From Astragalus membranaceus (lineage: Eukaryota > Streptophyta > Magnoliopsida > Fabales > Fabaceae), in contig CM076847.1 of NCBI GenBank assembly GCA_039519185.1, positions 85,594,360-85,658,359 on the forward strand: a stretch of 64,000 bases of DNA, given 5' to 3'. Shown here piece by piece: positions 35,181 through 47,652 of this stretch; position 1 is the stretch's first letter; each line of letters opens with the position of its first letter. Below the pieces are notes generated by a model. The model did no database searches. It was not told the origin of the DNA and worked only from the letters and a program-made list of their open reading frames with translations. The translations under genes and the position numbers were made by a program.

Positions 35181-36681
35181 CGGTGATTGATACGCTTCGA
35201 AGAGACTTGTATCGTGGAAGGGTCGCTATTTATCTATTGGAGGTCAGGTCACTCTTATCAACTCAGTTTTAAATAGCATTCCACTTTATTTCTTTTCTTT
35301 CTACAAAGCTCCAAAGTTGGTGTTGAATGTCATGGTCAAGATTCAAAGGGATTTCTTATGGGGTATTAATGAAGGTGATAGAGGTATGTATTGGATTGCT
35401 TGGGATAAGGTTTGCCGTCCGAAGAAGGAGGGAGGCCTCGGCATTGAAAACCTAGAGTTGTTCAACATGGCTCTATTATCCAAGTGGAAGTGGAGGATGT
35501 TAGTGGAAGAGGATGCGAGTTGGAGGGAGTTGTTACTGTTTAAATAGGGCGACTTTTCTTTAGCTTTCATTCATGGTTCGGTGGAGGCTTTTAATAGGGG
35601 GTCGGCTGGTTCTATTTGGTGGCGAGATTTGCTTAATTTGGAGAGTTCTCTTTCCAACCATGGCTGGTTTCGTTTGAGTTTGAGAAGGAAGCTTGGCAAC
35701 GGTGCAGCCACTCGTTTTTGGACGGACAATTGGATTGGAAATTCACCCATTTGTGCTGTTTTTTCTAATCTTTATGCAGGTTGTTCCTTCAAAACAGCAA
35801 TGGTAGATGACATTGGTTTGTGGGTTGGTGACTCTTGACTTTGGGAGGAACCGTGGATGCTTATTCAGGATCCGGTTTGTGCCGAAGAAGCTACTGAATT
35901 ACACAATATTTTACAAGATGTTTCCCCTTTGAGGGAGGGCGCGATGCTTGGGTCTGGTTGCAGGAAGTCTCGAAGGTGTTTTCGGTCAGCTCGTGCTACA
36001 GGTTGTTGACCGAAATTGTTGCTGTCCCTGGCAACGAGGTTGTTGTCTCTGAATCAGAAGCAGATGGAAGCAATTTGAAGCGCATTCTTGTGAAGCTTTG
36101 GAAAACAATCACTCAGTCCAAAGTCACTATCTTCGGTTGGCGTTTACTTCGTGATTCTTTGCCCACCAGAGATCTTCTTTTCCGCCATCATGTTATACAA
36201 ACTGAAACAGCAGCTGGTTGTCCGTTTTGCTTAGATCATCACGAAGACTTTTGTCATTTGTTCTTGAGTTGCAGCTTCGCTCACGACATTTGGTATTGTG
36301 TTTGCGATTGGTTGGGGGTTCAACGTTTAGAAGCAACATCTATTCTAGATCACATGCGTGGATTTGAAAAATTATGCAAAGGGAGGAGGTCAAGAAAAAT
36401 AAAATACTTGATTTGGGTCACGACTTGTTGGTGGATTTGGCTGGCTCGCAACGGACTTGTCTTTAGAAATGAGGAGTCTTCTATTGAATCCGTAGTGATC
36501 CGCATTAAGAGCTTATAGCTTGGAGCTGGATTGTGTATAGATGGGGGTCTAGTTCAAGTTTGTCAATTTCCACGTGGTGGATTAATCCTCTAGATTGCCT
36601 AAACAATATGTAACTCATCTTGTTGTTTGGGTTTGAGCACCCCTAGTGCTCATTGAATGAAATCTTTGCTTATCTAAAAAA
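35181..36681 (+). pseudogene. 5'-truncated LINE, zinc-binding reverse transcriptase end
   Basis: A TSD of at least 14 bp, AGATTTTGTAAAGC, flanks it (35167-35180 and 36682-36695), with a short A tail. It encodes the late reverse transcriptase (VTLINSVLNSIPLYFFSFYK, IQRDFLWG, KEGGLGIENLELFN) and the zf-RVT domain (FGWRLLRDSLPTRDLLFRH, CPFCLDHHEDFCHLFLSC). Stops at 35545 and 35836 and a frameshift before 35958 disable it. The preserved TSD points to a fairly young insertion, upstream of copy 3. Confidence 0.9.
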
Positions 36682-36695
36682 AGATTTTGTAAAGC

Positions 36696-37758
36696 ATCCG
36701 GTCAACAAATCAATTTCACAAATTCATTGTCTAATTCTCCAATAATATTTTCTACTTATCCAATAATATTGTTTCTGAAAGGATGAATTTATTTTAGGGA
36801 ATTTGGGAGGGGGTTTTGGGAGAGGAAGGGAGGGGAGAGCATATTTTTTAATTCTAAATTGAGGAAGCTATAAAATGTCTCTAAACATAAATCAAATGTG
36901 ATTAAAAATGTTATCTTGATATCTATCAACTTGTTCTTTTAAATTTTTTAAATCTCAAATGCATATTAAAATATAGACAAATCTTTTGCAAGCCCTTCCC
37001 AGCTCCCCTTCCTTCCCATCGCAAAACTTACTCCCAAACATACTACCCTTAGTTCTTAATTGGGTATTACTATCATACCTGATAATATGAGAAAATCAAT
37101 CACTTTATAGCATTTTTGTAAAATTTGCTGGGAATCCCTAGTTTTGTCCTTCAAACGTCATGCATCCTCGTGTTCTCTATTTCTTTACCTCCGCCTGAAT
37201 CATGTTTGTAACAAAAGGAATAAAAGTGACTAGTGTGCAGGGAATTGATAAGAAGTAAGAACTACATGGCTTGGTCTTGATAAAACCAAATATAAAAAAA
37301 ACATCAAGCATTAAAAGGTAACGTGGCCTGCACTAGTAAGTTATATACATAGAGTGTGATAACTTATAGGATTCACATGGATTGCATAGGGTAACTTGCA
37401 CTGCTAACATGGAGTGAAAGACAAGCTAAACAATTACCATCATATATAGATAGATTTTTCCACACAATCTAAGATGTCCACCATTAATCGAGTGCCACAT
37501 ACCCCCTACTATTCTCTTCTCAATTACAACGCCTCCTAAAATTTTTACTATAAACAGACAACCATATTGGTTGCCATTCACGACAATTCACACCCTCATT
37601 AACTCAATTCTCTTAAGTGTTAAACAATCCAGAGGTTTTTTCCTGTCTTCGACTCATTCTCTTACCCTAAATTTTTCATCATAAAAATGGTGAATTCTCT
37701 CAAGTTTGATTCCTGTGAATGTAAAAATTAAATACTCGAAGAGCTTTGCTCTTTTTGT
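36696..37758. other. Intergenic spacer without recognised genes
   Basis: AT-rich text; I found no coding exon, RNA gene or transposon ends. Confidence 0.5.
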
Positions 37759-38108
37759 TGTATATGTTAACCTTGTATTTTATATTATGTTCTAACTGTA
37801 TAAGTAATAGGCAAGTATTGTTTAGCAATTGACCCCAGTTGTTTTTGGGCTGGCCCATGTGTACTGTGTTGTATTGTGTTTAGCCTTGTGTTGTTATTAG
37901 TCTGTTGCTGCTGTTAAACAGATGACTGTAATTGTATATAACACAGATTGGTGAAAGTAATAAAATGTGACTGAGATTTGCGAATTGCAAACTCAATATT
38001 GTACGCACTTTCTCTACAATTGGCATCAGAGCTCCACCCGGAGCTTGTGCCTGAAGAAATCAAGAACCGCAGTTCTGCGAGTAGCAAGATTTGTGTGAAG
38101 CGGCATCC

Positions 38109-41100
38109 ATGGCGGACAAGGAGAACGGAACCTTCGTGCAAGCGGCGATCCCCAAGCTAGACGGGCATTACGATCATTGGGCGCTTCTGATGGAAAATTT
38201 GCTGCGATCTAAAGAATACTGGGAAGTGGTTGAGAATGGCGTTCCAACCTTAAATCCCAATCCCACACAGGAAGCGAGGAAAACAGTAGATGAAGCAAGA
38301 TTGAAGGATCTCAAGGCCAAGAACTACCTATACCAGGCGATTAATAGAGGAGTGCTGGAAACAATCTTGACGCATGTTTCAGCGAAAGAAATCTGGGATT
38401 CGCTCAAGCAGAAGTATCGTGGCTCGAACAAGGTGAAGAGGGCTCAACTACAAACCCTAAGGCGCGAATTCGAAACCCTAAGTATGAAAGAAGGTGAGTC
38501 TGTTACCGATTACTTTTCAAGAACTCTATCAATTGTCAATAGAATGAAGACTTCTGGTGAACCTGTGACACAATGTGTTGTAGTTGATAAGGTCACAAGA
38601 TCAATGACCCCTAAGTTCAATTACGTAATTTGTGCTATAGCACAAGCCAATAATATGGAAACCATGACAATCGACGAGTTACAAAGCAGCGTTCTTGTTG
38701 AGGAGCAACGTATGAATGGTCAAAAGGAAGAAGAGCAGGCACTGAAGGTTACGGGAAATGTTAAGGGGCAGAGGCAGAGGAAGAAATGGAGGAAGGGGAA
38801 GGGGAAGACAGATCTCCAAAGATCACATTGAATGCTACAAATGCCGCAAATTATGGCACTACCAATATGAGTGTCCTAGTTTAGAAGGTAACATAGCAAA
38901 CTATGCTGGCTTTGATGACGAGGAAGAGATGTTGTTAATGGCACAGACTGACTCAAAAGTCACAGAAAGAGGAAGAGTTTGGTTCCTTGATTCAGGGTGC
39001 AGCAACCACATGTGTGGTGAAAGAAACTGGTTCTTTGAACTTGATGAAACCTTCAAAGAAACAGTAAAACTTGGAGATAACAGAAGAATAGAGGTGAAAG
39101 GAAAAGGGAGTGTACGACTTCAGATTGAAGGAAGGATCCAAGTTGTCACTGAGGTGTACTATGTCCCAAATCTGAGGGACAATTTACTGAGCATTGGCCA
39201 GTTAGAGCAAAAGGTTCTGAAGGTAATCTTTGAAGATGATAAATGCAAATTGTAGGAGAAAAGGCTGATTATGACCTCATACATGGCCAACAATAGAATG
39301 TTTGCCATAATGGCAATCCCAATCATTACAGCATGCTTGAAAGCCAGTACAGAGGACATCTCAGAGCTATGGCATAAACGTTTTGGACATTTGAGTTACA
39401 AAGGATTGAAACTGCTTGTCCAAAAGGAAATGGTGAGGGGCCTGCCAGAAATCACAGAATCTGATAAAGTTTGCACAGAATGTCAAGTGGGAAAGCACAG
39501 TAGAGAAAAGATCTCAAAGCACAGCAATTGGAGAGCTTCTAGGAAGCTAGAACTCATACATTCAGACATATGTGGCCCAATTAATCCTCAATCAAATGGA
39601 GGAAAGAGGTATTTCATTTCCTTTATTGACGATTTCAGTAGAAAAGGGTGGGTTTATTTTCTGTCAGAAAAATCAGCAGCCTTAGAAACCTTTAAAATAT
39701 TTAGATTAATGGTTGAAAAAGACTCACAGCGTACCATTAGTTGCTTAAGAACAGATAGAGGGGGTGAATTCAACTCTAGTGAATTCAATGAATTCTGTGA
39801 AACTAATGGTATTAGGAGACAACTTACAGCTGCCTACACACCTCAACAAAATGGTGTGGCTGAGAGAAAAAATAGGACAGTAATGAATATGGTTAGGAGC
39901 CTATTAACTGAGGCAAATTTGAAAAAAACTTTTTGGCCAGAGGCAGTGAAATGGGCTTTTTATCTGCTTAATAGATATCCTACCATATCTGTCCAAGATG
40001 TCACACCAGAAGAAGCCTGGAGCAATGTGAAACCGTCTGTCAAGTATTTTAGAATTTTTGGGTGCATTGCACACATGCATATTCCTGATGTAAATAGAAA
40101 AAAGCTTGATGATAAGAGTCTGAAATGCATTTTTTAGGAGTAAGTGAAGAGTTTAAGGCATATAGGCTCTATGACCCAATAACTAAAAAAATCTTGATTA
40201 GCAGAGATGTCATTTTTGCTGAACAAGAAAGATGGAATCCCAAGGAGACAGATAAAGGTAAAGAGACAGTTACTGAACTTGTTGATGACAGTGAGGTTGA
40301 AACTGCAAAACAAAGTGAGGAGGTCACTGAAGTTGGGGGAAAGCAGCACTCGTGTTGAAGCAAACAACCTGAATCAGAATGAAGTAGTTACTGAAAGTGA
40401 TGAACAGGAGAACACTAAAACTGTTGCAGTAAAAACAACCAGTGGCAGAAATGTGAGTAATCCCAGTTGGCACAAAGACTATTATATGGGCTGTGCTGTG
40501 ACAGAAGAAACTGACATTGATGATGTATATGAAAGTGATCTGCTATACAACTTAATGATAAGTGAAGAGAATGATCGTACTACCTATGAACAAGCTGTGT
40601 AAGAAGACAAGTGGAGGAAGGCTATGGATAAGGAAATAGCCTCTATTGAGAAAAACAATACTTGGGAATTGGTGAACTTTCCACAAGGTGGAAAAAGAAT
40701 TGGTGTGAAATGGATCTACAAAACCAAGTATAATGAAGCTGGGCAGGTTGAAAAATACAAAGCTAGGTTGGTGGCTAAGGGATATGCCCAAGAATATGGT
40801 ATAGATTACTCAGAAGTATTTGCTCCAGTGGCAAGGTGGGACACCATTAGGTATATTTTGGCAGTGGCTGTTCACAAGGGCTGGTGTGTTTACCAACTTG
40901 ATGTGAAGAGTGCCATCCTCTATGGTGAATTGGAGGAAGTTGTTCATGTTGAACAACCAAAGGGATGTGAGAAAAGGGGTCATGAAGACAAAGTTTATAG
41001 ATTGAGGAGAGCTTTGTATGGATTGAAACAAGCACCAAGGGCTTGGTACAGCAGGATAGAGGCCTACTTCAACAAGGAGGGTTTCAAGAAATGTGCTCAT

Positions 41101-41182
41101 GAGCACACTCTCTTCATCAAGAGAGACAAGAACAACAACTTGCTGATTGTGAGTGTGTACGTTGATGATCTAATCCTCACAG
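38109..41182 (+). pseudogene. Copia 2 gag-pol, 5' part
   Basis: Gag from ATG 38109 carries a UBN2-type domain (EIWDSLKQKY, REFETLSMKEGESV). A frameshift occurs in the Arg/Gly-rich stretch near 38760-38800. The zinc knuckle is altered: CYKCRKLWHYQYEC has Trp-His where Gly-His is usual. Protease shows FLDSGCSNHM. A TAG at 39253 interrupts, followed by integrase (HKRFGHLSYKGL, HSDICG, DRGGEF, PQQNGVAERKNR). Frameshifts near 40130 and 40350 and a TAA at 40600 follow. Reverse transcriptase (KARLVAKGYAQ, QLDVKSAILYGELEE, YVDDLILT) ends at the CACTA insertion. Non-functional. Confidence 0.9.
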
Positions 41183-41628
41183 CACTAGTGGAAAAAATGT
41201 ATTTTATAACTATCATTTATATCGGTTAAAAACGGCCTGATATTAAAAGTGGCGCGGTGGCAATTTTGTAATTAAAATTACAATTTTTATATCGGTTGCC
41301 ACAGGAACCGATATAGAAAGTGCAAAAAGCATCTTTCATATCGGTTCCATTGCATAACCGTTATAGAAAGTGCAAAAATTTAGGCTTCCATAACGGGTCA
41401 CAAAACCACCCGTTATAGAAACCTTTCACGCCAAGTGATAAGAGAGACCTCTAAAAATTTCGCTATTCGAAAACCCTTTCTCCCTCGCCCTAGCTCCAAA
41501 ATCGCTCTCCCTCATCGCCGCTCTCAGTATCTCGTTATCTCTTTCTCAATCACATCTCTTCACTCTCTCGCACTCTCTTCACTCTCACAAATCCTTCTCA
41601 GCTTCTCACAAATCTCTCTCGCATCTCG

Positions 41629-42024
41629 TTATTTCGTTTTGAAAATGTTGAAGAGGATAGAGACAACTGTGGTTCGAATTTGGAGTGAAGGTTGAGATTG
41701 TAGGAGTTTTGCAAGCTTGAAAGATAAGGCGTTAGGGTAATGAAGATCGAGAGAATCGATAATTTCGGTTTTAGATAATGGTTTCGTTGAATTGATGAAA
41801 TCGTTGATTACCTCTTGCAGCGACGAGAGTTCGTTCGATTCAAGGATCTTGGTAACGTGTGGTTTGAGTTCGAAGCCGTGAAGGAGTGACTTATCTTGAT
41901 TTTCGTCGACCCGCTTTCTCTTGTGTACTCTTTCTTCCCAGTGGTTCCTCCGTGGAAGAGGATCTTCACATAACGGGTCTCGTAGGGAAGATTCTAACGG
42001 TGGAGGAGTTGATTCTTCAGGCAC
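41629..42024 (-). pseudogene. Captured gene fragment, helical-repeat-like, unidentified
   Basis: A 131-aa open frame reads MPEESTPPPLESSLRD, then LKPHVTKILESNELSSLQEV and LDLHYPNALSFKLAKLL. It resembles helical repeat (ARM/HEAT or DUF577-like) N termini, but I cannot name it. It lies in the first kilobase of CACTA 1, on the opposite strand to the other captured exons. It could be expressed as an antisense fragment. Confidence 0.45.
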
Positions 42025-42694
42025 CCTTTTTTTTAATTTCTAGGTTTTCTTTTTAATTTCATTTGGTGTGTGTTGATTTCTTTGCTCTGTCTTTTTAGGC
42101 ATCAGTATGATTAAAATAAGACTAAGCATTCAGGAGTAATTTGTTTTTCATATTGATGGTGATCCTTTGTTTTTCATATTGATTTGTTTTGCTTTTATAT
42201 CTTTAAATTGATTGGTATCACTTTATGCTTCATAGGTTTTGAATCTGCTGTTTTGATTTGTTGTTTGAATTGTTAAATAATACAAGGTTCATTTGGGGTG
42301 CCATCTTGCAAAGAGTAAGTTGCAGCTGGAATCAACCTGAAGGTTATATCCTCTCTTTAACCCTCTTGAAGTTATAACTCTGTTATTTATTTGAAGTTTT
42401 TAACTAGTTGGCTATGAGATACTTGTTTATATATTTATTAAATAGTGGGTTCTGTGCTTTAGGCTGTATAAGGTGTTGGTAAAAGTCTTCTTTGGATTTT
42501 CAGGATTTCAGATTGTTTGTCTTTTATTCTAATCCTTTAGAATTTTTTTGGGGGGTTACTAGATTCCTGCGAGCTGTATAGGTCTGTATAGGACGAACCT
42601 TGTTTTGCTTGCCAATAAATTTCTGAGAAATGCAGTTTTCTTGTAATAAGCTTCAAAACTTGTTGAGTCACTTATTGCTTTGTTGAATATGCAG

Positions 42695-43330
42695 GTGGAG
42701 AAATTGAAGGATTTGTGCTTGAAACAAAGAGAAGAAATCAAGTCACTGAGCTTCAGGAACATGTAGAGAAGCAAGGCTCGGAGCTGAAGGAAGCAAAACA
42801 AGTCATTCCAGCTCTACAACTACAGGTTTCTTCTCTCACTGGTCAGGTTCAGAGCCTTGCTGAGGATCTCGCAGAGGTTTAACTTACATTCTTCTATGAC
42901 AGCAATCTGAATTTGTTGTCATTTGGCAAGGCTTGTAATTGAAAATTATTTCTTTTTGGAGACTCCTACTGAGATGAATATAATAGCAAGTTAGCAACAC
43001 ATGTTTGCTATTTCATTGAGTTACTATAAATGACCATAACTGAATCCTAGTTTTCTGTTTACATAGAAAGACATGTTATTTATTATTAGCTATTAGGATT
43101 GGGGGGTAATAGGATATGAATTGGTTAAATAGTGGATCCTTCTTCCCTTGTCTTTTAAGAACAAGTTTTTTAACAAATATTTCCATTTCCTACAGGAATC
43201 TATGCAGGATGAAAGCTTATATGAGGATGATGCTAAAGTATATTCTGAGCTGGATGATTTTAGCTCTTATGATGACAAGTTCTCAAAAAATTCTAACTGC
43301 TACCAACATAACACCAACAAAAGAAGCATT
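42695..43330 (+). pseudogene. Captured coiled-coil gene exons, unidentified
   Basis: An exon at 42695-42876 follows an AG acceptor and encodes VEKLKDLCLKQREEIKSL. After a one-base shift it reads VTELQEHVEKQGSELKEAK and QVSSLTGQVQSLAEDLAE, a heptad-rich coiled coil. A second exon after the acceptor at 43195 reads ESMQDESLYEDDAKVYSELD. Whether both exons come from the same gene is uncertain. Confidence 0.5.
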
Positions 43331-43452
43331 ACAACTTAAGCAAGTAGAAGATCTGAAGAGAGCAAAATAGCTTGGAGGTAGAATGAACCATAAACTTGGC
43401 TGAAGAATAACCTCAATCGCTGTTTGAGAATAACCTCAATCACAGTTTTAAA

Positions 43453-43533
43453 TTGAAGGTGGCAATGCTTGTTGATAGGTACCTTCAAGAAGTGGCAAGA
43501 GATGGGAATTTATCCTTGTCAAAATTCATTGCT
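43453..43533 (+). pseudogene. Captured NPH3-domain (BTB/POZ-NPH3) fragment
   Basis: The 27 codons read LKVAMLVDRYLQEVARDGN then LSLSKFIA. This matches a conserved segment of NPH3 domains (V-x-x-L-V-D-x-Y-L-x-E-V-A-x-D-x-N-L-x-x-S-K-F). Only part of one exon is present. It abuts the CTR9 fragment, and a roughly 23-bp direct repeat ending GGTTCATGATGCTC lies at the join. Confidence 0.55.
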
Positions 43534-43560
43534 GTAGGTTCATGATGCTCCTTGCTGTAG

Positions 43561-43725
43561 GTTCATGATGCTCTCAAGGTGAATGACAAGTGTCCAAATG
43601 CATTATGCATGCTTGGTGAGTTGGAGTTGAAAAATGATGATTGGGTGAAGGCAAAAGAAACTCTTCGGGCAGCTAGTGATGCCACCGATGGGAAGGACTC
43701 ATATGCTACCCTTTCTCTACTATGT
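43561..43725 (+). pseudogene. Captured CTR9/VIP6 exon fragment (Paf1 complex TPR protein)
   Basis: After an AG acceptor it encodes VHDALKVNDKCPNALCMLGE, then LELKNDDWVKAKETLRAA and SDATDGKDSYATLSL. This is characteristic of plant CTR9 homologs (VIP6/ELF8), TPR subunits of the RNA polymerase II-associated Paf1 complex. Only one exon is present, so it is not a working gene. Confidence 0.75.
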
Positions 43726-45840
43726 CGATTCTTCAGTACACATTTCACTTATTATTCCTGTATGTTAAATCCTTTTAATCTTGTTCCTTCAGCAATTGGT
43801 AGAATATCAGTAGAAAATACCTATTGCTATTCTACTTCACCATCTTCCCCTACCTATTGCTATTCTACTTCAAGAGATCTTGTTCCGCCAAATCATGTTA
43901 AATCCTTTCTCACTAACCTAGTATGCTAATTAGAAGGATATTGTTGATATTATTCTCTCTGTTTAGCCATTAATAATGTGCTTAAAAATATCTATTACAG
44001 GTGTCATACCCCAATTTTGTCCGGCTTAGGTCAAAACCCTAATTTTCCACAAAAAAATAAATAAATAAATTGAAGAATGAAGAGCATCATGCATTGAATT
44101 TTGGATCCTAGAAGTCATTCCAAGGTCTTTAAAATCATTTTTAGGGTTGGAATGCACTTTTTAGGCGAATTAGGGTTTTAGGGTCAAAAAGGGCATTTTG
44201 GTCATTTTTCGCAAAAAGATGATTTTCTCGCCAAAAATGCACATCCACAAAAAGTACATTTTTATTCTATCAAGGATAATTTTTGTACAATTTTTTAGAA
44301 AAGAAAACCCTAGTCAAAATAATTAAAAATGTATTTCTTCATTTTTAGTGCATAGAAAAATAAAAAAGGGACCATTAAATATTCCTCAATTCTTAAGTGA
44401 CAATTTTTATTGTCATAGGTGACTAGAGGGAATATTTTATGGTGCCCAAAACCATGTGACACATTTTCAATAGTTGCATTCCCATTAATTCCCATGCCCA
44501 AAAATTTCAAATTCAAAAAAAAAAAAACTCAAAAAAAAGGGGAAGTGTCCTCAATAAGACAAAAGACCAAAAAAACAAGTTTTTTTTCTCTCTTCCTCTC
44601 CTCACATTCGAAATCCTCTCTCTCTCTCCCTCTCACAAAATTCTTCCACACTCTTCCATTTTGTAATCATTATACCCCCTTTGGTAAATTACCTCACTCA
44701 CTTACACTAACCCCTTATAAGAAAACCCAAATTTCCCTCTTTGGTAACAATTCTTCTCTAAAATGCCCTTAACCCTACTTCACATAAAATATCTCTTCCA
44801 AAATAAGAAATTCATTTTTCCTTTTCTTTTTTTTTCCCTCTAACTTTCGCCCCCCACTCTCTCACTCTCACATTTTGTGTTTTCTCTCCACCCTCAATCC
44901 TTGTGATAAGTGATCTCAACCCTCCATTCAAAATCAAAGCTCAATCCTAGAGCACATCAAAATCACAAAGACTAAACTACCCTTAGACCTAGTTTCATCC
45001 TATAAATACTCCCTCATTCCCACACCTAAGGATCCTCCTTTTTTGCTTCTCATTAGCCTCTCATTCTCCTACACAAAACCCTAGCACACCTCCTCTCCCT
45101 CTCCTTCCTCACCAAAACCGTAGCCCCTTCCTCCCCTCTTCCATATATTTTCTTCAAAAATCAACCACCAAATCCTCCATTTCTTGTTAGATCACCATCT
45201 TTCCTTCCATTCTCTTCAAGGTTGCATCATCAAATTGCTAAGAGCTAGTAATTTTTGAGCTTATCATCTCCCTCTTCATTTCATTGTAGTTTTGAGGTAA
45301 TCCTTGAAGCTTTGCACCTCATATTTAATTTTCTTGCATAATTTCTCCTCTACTCCAAACTCCTTCTTGATTGTTGTTTGCTTTGAGGATCCATTTCAAA
45401 CATTTTGACAAAGACTTAGGGAGCTTTGGGTGTTTGAGATGGGTCCTTGGCCTTGAAGGAGTTATTCTTCTATTTGAATAATTTCCCTTGCATCTTTACA
45501 TATTTTGCACTAGATTTCATAAATAAAGTTGTTGTTTATAGGCTTTAGTATTTCGCATATCATAAAAAAATTAGGGTTGATGTGATTTTGTTGCGCTTCC
45601 TTGCTTAATCATATAAATCCTTGCAAAATATAGATCTATGTTGCTTTATGTTAATTTTGGTGTTTTCTTTATTAAATAAAATGTGGATCTATGTTTCCTT
45701 TGGTTCACATGCTTATAGATCTAAAAATATTTCCAAGTTGATTTTATTGTTGTTCTTTGTTTAGTAATGTTTAATCTTGTTATTAGTATTTCATTTTAGT
45801 GTTAAATGTTACTTTTGTTGTTTGATGATTTAGCAATATG

Positions 45841-46230
45841 ATTCCCACTAGTGCCTAGTGCACCTTGACCTAAGTGGTGAAGATTGCTAGAAATGACTCA
45901 ATTTAGTTTATGTGTCCATTCATTTTTGTGTCTTAGTTTGCTTGTTGTAAATTGTTGATGATAGGCAAGTTGATTCCCACTAGTGCCTAGTGCACTTTGC
46001 TCAAAATAGGAGGATTGCTCTAGGTGATTCAATTTATTTATGTGTTTAGTTAATCTTTGCATTTTAGTTTGCTTATTGTTCATTGTTGATGATAGGCAAG
46101 TTGATTCTCACTAGTGCCTAGTGCACTTTGCTCAAAGTGGGAGGATTGCTCTATGTGATTCAACTTGGTTTTAGTGTTTATTTACTTTTTACCTTTTTAC
46201 TTTACTTTTCACTAACTTCTTACTTAAAGT
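45841..46230. repeat. Three tandem units of about 131 bp inside the solo LTR
   Basis: Units start near 45841, 45973 and 46103, each with ATTC(C/T)CACTAGTGCCTAGTGCA. They diverge by several substitutions. Confidence 0.85.
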
Positions 46231-46871
46231 TTTACAACTTATCAACTTGCAAAAATACCCAAAACATTTTCACATTCATACTTAGTTTATGTGACACTCT
46301 CATGCATCCTCATATGCTTATATCTCTTGCATCCTCTTATGCATCCTTGTATGCCATCCATTCATAAATAAATTGCTATGCACCCATTCCTTGTACACTC
46401 ATGCACTTACATGCTTACTTAATCATGCATCCTTGCTTACATATTCAATCATTTAACTTAGAATACTCTATGTTTACAATCAATTGTATTCACTTGTTCT
46501 TGATGCCATGTAAATGTCTTGACTTGATTGTGTGCCCTCCTCTCCACTTGTATGACCTCCTAATGGAGACGTAAGTCTACATGCATGATGTAGCATAGAG
46601 CCATTAGGGTAAATACAATCCTTCTTGCACACACACAATTACTTTGAGAACTTTGTTTTGCATCTTTAATAATTGAATCCTTTGATTGTATGGGCACGTT
46701 TAATCTTGGTTAATGAATGATATGTTCATATTTGCTTGAGTATTATTCATTCATTTGCATTTGGTTATGGATTTAGAATTGACTTGAAATGTTCTACTCC
46801 TTTTCTAAAACCCATTTCCTAAAATCATTCCAAAACAAAAAGAAACTTTTACTTTTAAAACAAAAATAAAT

Positions 46872-47170
46872 CAATCGTCATTAAACACCAATCGCGCCGT
46901 TGCCGATTAGGTCGTTAATGATGATGTTGTTTTCAAAAGGAGTTAGTAGCGAGACCATTCTAACCGTTGTTGTTCGGTCTTCGCAAAAGCTTTATCCCAT
47001 TTTCGAAAACTTATTCATTTCTCAAAATAAACCAATTGTCATTAAACACCAATCACGCCGTTGCCGATTAGGTCGTTAATGATGATGTTGTTTTCAAAAA
47101 GAGTTAGTAGTGAGACCATTCTAACCGTTGTTGTTCGGTCTTCACAAACGCTCACCCAATTGCGAAAGCT
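46872..47170. repeat. Two tandem units of about 160 bp inside the solo LTR
   Basis: CATTAAACACCAATCGCGCC (46879) and CATTAAACACCAATCACGCC (47039) begin two copies that run through AGGTCGTTAATGATGATG and GTTGTTGTTCGGTCTTC. Confidence 0.85.
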
Positions 47171-47652
47171 CAATCCTTTTTTCAAAACCAAGAAATCCCG
47201 AGAACTACGTAGCTTTGATCCCTCTTCCAGTGAGGGTACGTAGGAGCGGGGTCCTGTCCCGTCAAGCACACTCTTAAAAAATCTTTGTTTTGTCCTGATT
47301 TTCAAAGATAACCAAAAATATTCCTCTTCCCTCCTGTTTTCAATAAAACGAACCTTAAAGAAAAGAAAAGAAAAGAAGTAGAATAAATTGCTTTCAAACT
47401 CAAACTTTTGTCCAAACCACACATCAAGTTAATGGTTCCCTTTCGGTAGAAAGGAGGTGCGAGGTGCTAATACATTCCCTGTACCTAACCGACCCCCGAA
47501 CCTACATCTCTGTGTTTTCAAAAGACCACCCGCCTTTTCAAAAGACTTTTTTTCAATGTTTTGGTCTTAAAATAAAAATATTGGTGGCGGCTCCAAACTT
47601 TTTCCACGTCAAACGAAAAGTCCCAAACCGGATTTTTCGGGCGCAACAACAG

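Larger units (their letters stand above)
44002..47648 (+). mobile_element. Solo LTR of a gypsy-type (possibly Ogre-like) element, 3.6 kb
   Basis: It starts TGTCATACCCC and ends TTTTTCGGGCGCAACA. A perfect 5-bp TSD, ACAGG, flanks it (43997-44001 and 47649-47653). There is no internal coding region, so it arose by LTR-LTR recombination. The length and ends suit legume Ogre/Tat-type LTRs; that lineage is from general knowledge. The insertion lies exactly at the 3' splice site of the captured BOP1 exon, and the TSD recreates the AG acceptor. Confidence 0.85.
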